Assembly (NCBI GenBank): GCA_945901125.1
Contig: CAMDKD010000044.1
Coordinates: forward strand, 1-22,497
Direction of reading: 5' to 3'
Length of the DNA stretch: 22,497 bases
Origin: Bordetella parapertussis
GTDB taxonomy: Bacteria > Pseudomonadota > Gammaproteobacteria > Burkholderiales > Burkholderiaceae_C
Made by a program: the position numbers and the translations under genes. Every line of letters starts with the position of its first letter. Positions within the stretch are counted from its first letter, which is position 1. Shown piece by piece: positions 21,131-22,497 of the stretch. The notes below the pieces were generated by a model. That model had not been told where the DNA came from, searched no databases, and saw nothing but the letters and a program-made list of their open reading frames with translations.

Positions 21131-21929
21131 TGCTGCCCGGCTTGATCGTCGGATTGGGCATTTTCAAGTTCATGGTCTCCATGGTGGCGACCAGCAACTC
21201 GGCCAGAAAACGGTCACGCTCGGATTTATCGTCTGCCGGAATGATGTACCAAGGCGCATCGCGCGTGCTGGTGGCTGACAAGGTTTGCTGATAAGCGCGC
21301 ATGAAAGCCGGCCATAGTTTGCGGTCTTCAAAATCCGAGGTTTGAAGTTTCCATTGCTTTTGCGGGTCGTCCAGGCGCGCTTGCAAACGCTTTTTCTGCT
21401 CGGCCTTGGAAATATGCAAATAGCATTTCAAAACAGTGATGCCTTCGTCCATCATCATGGCTTCGAAATTTCGGATGTGTTCCAAGCGCTTTTGCAGCAC
21501 CGGCGCTTTCAACCAGCCTCTGACCTGCGGCACCAGCACGTCTTCGTAGTGGCTGCGGTTAAAGATGACCATTTCGCCTTTGGCGGGCAGTTTGCTGTGT
21601 ATGCGCCATAAAAAGTCGTGGTGCTTTTCTTCTTCAGACGGTGCGGCAAACGGCTGTGCCCGCACGCCCAGCGGGCTGACATGCGAGAACACATGGCGGA
21701 TCACGCCGTCTTTGCCGGCCGTGTCCATGCCTTGCAGCACCAACAGCAGGCCGCGTGACTTGCCGGCGTACAAGGTGTTTTGCAGCTTGTTCAAGCGATC
21801 AAACAAAGCTTTGGACACCTTGGCGTCGCCGTCGCCGAAGCTGTCTTTGGGCAAGTGCGTTGATACGTCTGTGAGGCGGAACTTGTCGGCAGCTTGAATT
21901 TTCCAGGGGGCGAATTTTTTTAATGTCAT
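21117..21929 (-). CDS. ppk2: PPK2-family polyphosphate kinase
   Basis: A 270-residue polyphosphate kinase 2 that transfers phosphate between polyphosphate and nucleotides (AMP, ADP or GDP depending on class). The Walker A motif is G67-MDTAGKDG, the Walker B/lid region NRSHYEDV (N124-V131). The family C-terminus DFEDRKLWPAFMRAYQ and the WYIIPADDKSERDRFLA stretch are present. ATG 21929 is four bases after the stop of the upstream gene; GGTGATGG precedes it. The protein is single-domain, about 270 residues, as usual for one-domain PPK2. It shares an operon with the upstream exported protein. Class and nucleotide preference cannot be judged by eye. Confidence 0.92.
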   Translation of the reverse strand: MTLKKFAPWKIQAADKFRLTDVSTHLPKDSFGDGDAKVSKALFDRLNKLQNTLYAGKSRGLLLVLQGMDTAGKDGVIRHVFSHVSPLGVRAQPFAAPSEEEKHHDFLWRIHSKLPAKGEMVIFNRSHYEDVLVPQVRGWLKAPVLQKRLEHIRNFEAMMMDEGITVLKCYLHISKAEQKKRLQARLDDPQKQWKLQTSDFEDRKLWPAFMRAYQQTLSATSTRDAPWYIIPADDKSERDRFLAELLVATMETMNLKMPNPTIKPGSIKLV

Positions 21930-21933
21930 GCCA

Positions 21934-22305
21934 TCACCGTTTGCAAAGCGATTGAACAATTTTTTCGTAAGCGCTGCCGGGTTGCGGGTAGATTTTCATG
22001 GTGCCCGGCGAGACATTGCGCAATATGGAACCGTTGCCCATTTGGCCGTTGAAAACAACCAGTGAAATTTCACGCAGCCAGCCTTCTTTGCAATCGGTTT
22101 CAATCAAAGTTTTGGCTGAACGAACGCCGTAGTTGCCGACCGGTTCGCGGTGGTCAAACAAAATCCACAAACGCACTTGCTTGTCGCCGGCCCGAGTCGC
22201 CGGGTCGGTATACCAAGTACCGTCTTCCATCTCCTGAAACATTTGCCAATCCGCGTGTGCATTCAGCGTGAGAAATAGCAGGGCGAGGGCGATGATTTTT
22301 TTCAT
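21934..22305 (-). CDS. Surface-adhesin-E-like exported protein
   Basis: A 123-residue protein with a Sec signal peptide MKKIIALALLFLTLNAHA, cleavage before DW. The mature part follows a pattern common to small beta-structured exported proteins of the surface-adhesin E type: DGTWYTDPATR, VRLWILFDH, SAKTLIETDCKEG and a final SLCKR. Two cysteines (in TDCKEG and SLCKR) likely form a disulfide. It lies 4 bases upstream of ppk2 on the same strand, so the genes are cotranscribed, although no functional link is evident. No strong ribosome site is seen before the ATG. Confidence 0.65.
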   Translation of the reverse strand: MKKIIALALLFLTLNAHADWQMFQEMEDGTWYTDPATRAGDKQVRLWILFDHREPVGNYGVRSAKTLIETDCKEGWLREISLVVFNGQMGNGSILRNVSPGTMKIYPQPGSAYEKIVQSLCKR

Positions 22306-22497
22306 GAAGGCTTAGGAAAAATGAGAACTGCTATTGTGGCGTTTTTTTATTGGGGTCAGGTTCACTAGTGTCCGGAGATTTTTATTTGAATCGATGTAAA
22401 TTGTTGATTTCAAACATATATTTCGAGTTTCCTGCCAAATCTATTTGAATTCCATCTCGCATTCCCTTCAAACTGTCTCCCTTTTGGGAGGCAAGAA
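22306..22497. other. Right-edge intergenic stretch
   Basis: 192 bp without a recognisable gene. It holds boundary repeat D at 22352-22374, a TCCGGA palindrome just beyond it, and a short hairpin CTCCC-TTTT-GGGAG at 22477-22490 without a T run. AT-rich between these. The right neighbour is not in the window. Confidence 0.5.
22352..22374 (-). repeat. Boundary repeat, copy D (inverted)
   Basis: The minus-strand sequence matches copy A (11281-11303) with one mismatch over 23 bases, centred on CACTAGTGAACCTGACCCC. It lacks the ATTTCC right half found in A, B and C. It stands in the intergenic region upstream of the adhesin-E-like gene, opposite in orientation to copies A, B and C. Confidence 0.75.

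Overview
The window looks like a chromosome segment of a betaproteobacterium of the order Burkholderiales, probably Comamonadaceae-like. The evidence is an arginine-type elongation factor P next to its rhamnosyltransferase EarP, a nag-type salicylate/gentisate gene cluster with a NahR/NagR-like regulator, and moderately GC-rich genes with Gram-negative signal peptides. No rRNA, tRNA, CRISPR array, integrase or intact transposase was seen. Everything here was read by eye, so family names rest on recognised motifs and not on searches.

Layout. (1) 1-4632: a divergent LysR regulator (partial, nagR-like) and the operon nagAa-nagG-nagH-nagAb-nagI. This encodes a three-component salicylate 5-hydroxylase plus gentisate 1,2-dioxygenase (salicylate to gentisate to maleylpyruvate). 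The later steps (nagL, nagK) are not in the window. (2) 4671-6420: a small exported protein, an AT-rich intergenic region with dyads, and a MerR-family regulator with a degenerate B12-binding-like domain. (3) 6439-8127: earP-efp, the EF-P rhamnosylation pair. (4) 8224-11129: a Tat-exported class C beta-lactamase/esterase-like protein, then a DUF1330 protein with a class I aminotransferase, each group closed by a good intrinsic terminator. (5) 11130-15410: an accessory block of toxin-antitoxin modules in about 4.2 kb: fitAB/vapBC-like (minus), hipBA (plus), a truncated hicAB (minus), dinJ-yafQ (plus) and a DUF5397 small protein (minus). (6) 15411-18446: exported DUF1800-DUF1501 pair, with divergent DUF423 membrane protein. 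(7) 18972-21130: bchC-like dehydrogenase, cupin, DoxX-like membrane protein and DUF2076-like protein, tightly packed. (8) 21117-22305: PPK2-family polyphosphate kinase and a surface-adhesin-E-like exported protein.

Most striking observation: the last 75-96 bp of the DUF1501 gene occur three times in the same orientation. One copy is the real gene end (15411), and two are orphan fragments (14214 and 12030). Each orphan fragment starts exactly at the stop codon of the duplicated gene end. The intervals between the copies are filled with toxin-antitoxin modules. The copy nearest the live gene has 2 differences over 75 bp; the farther one is more diverged and carries an in-frame stop. This fits repeated insertion of cassettes at the same spot just behind the DUF1501 gene, oldest outermost. 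A second short repeat (core GAACCTGACCCC) sits at module edges, is fused to the 3' ends of the vapC-like, hipA and hicA genes, and recurs inverted at 22352. No recombinase that could do this is encoded here.
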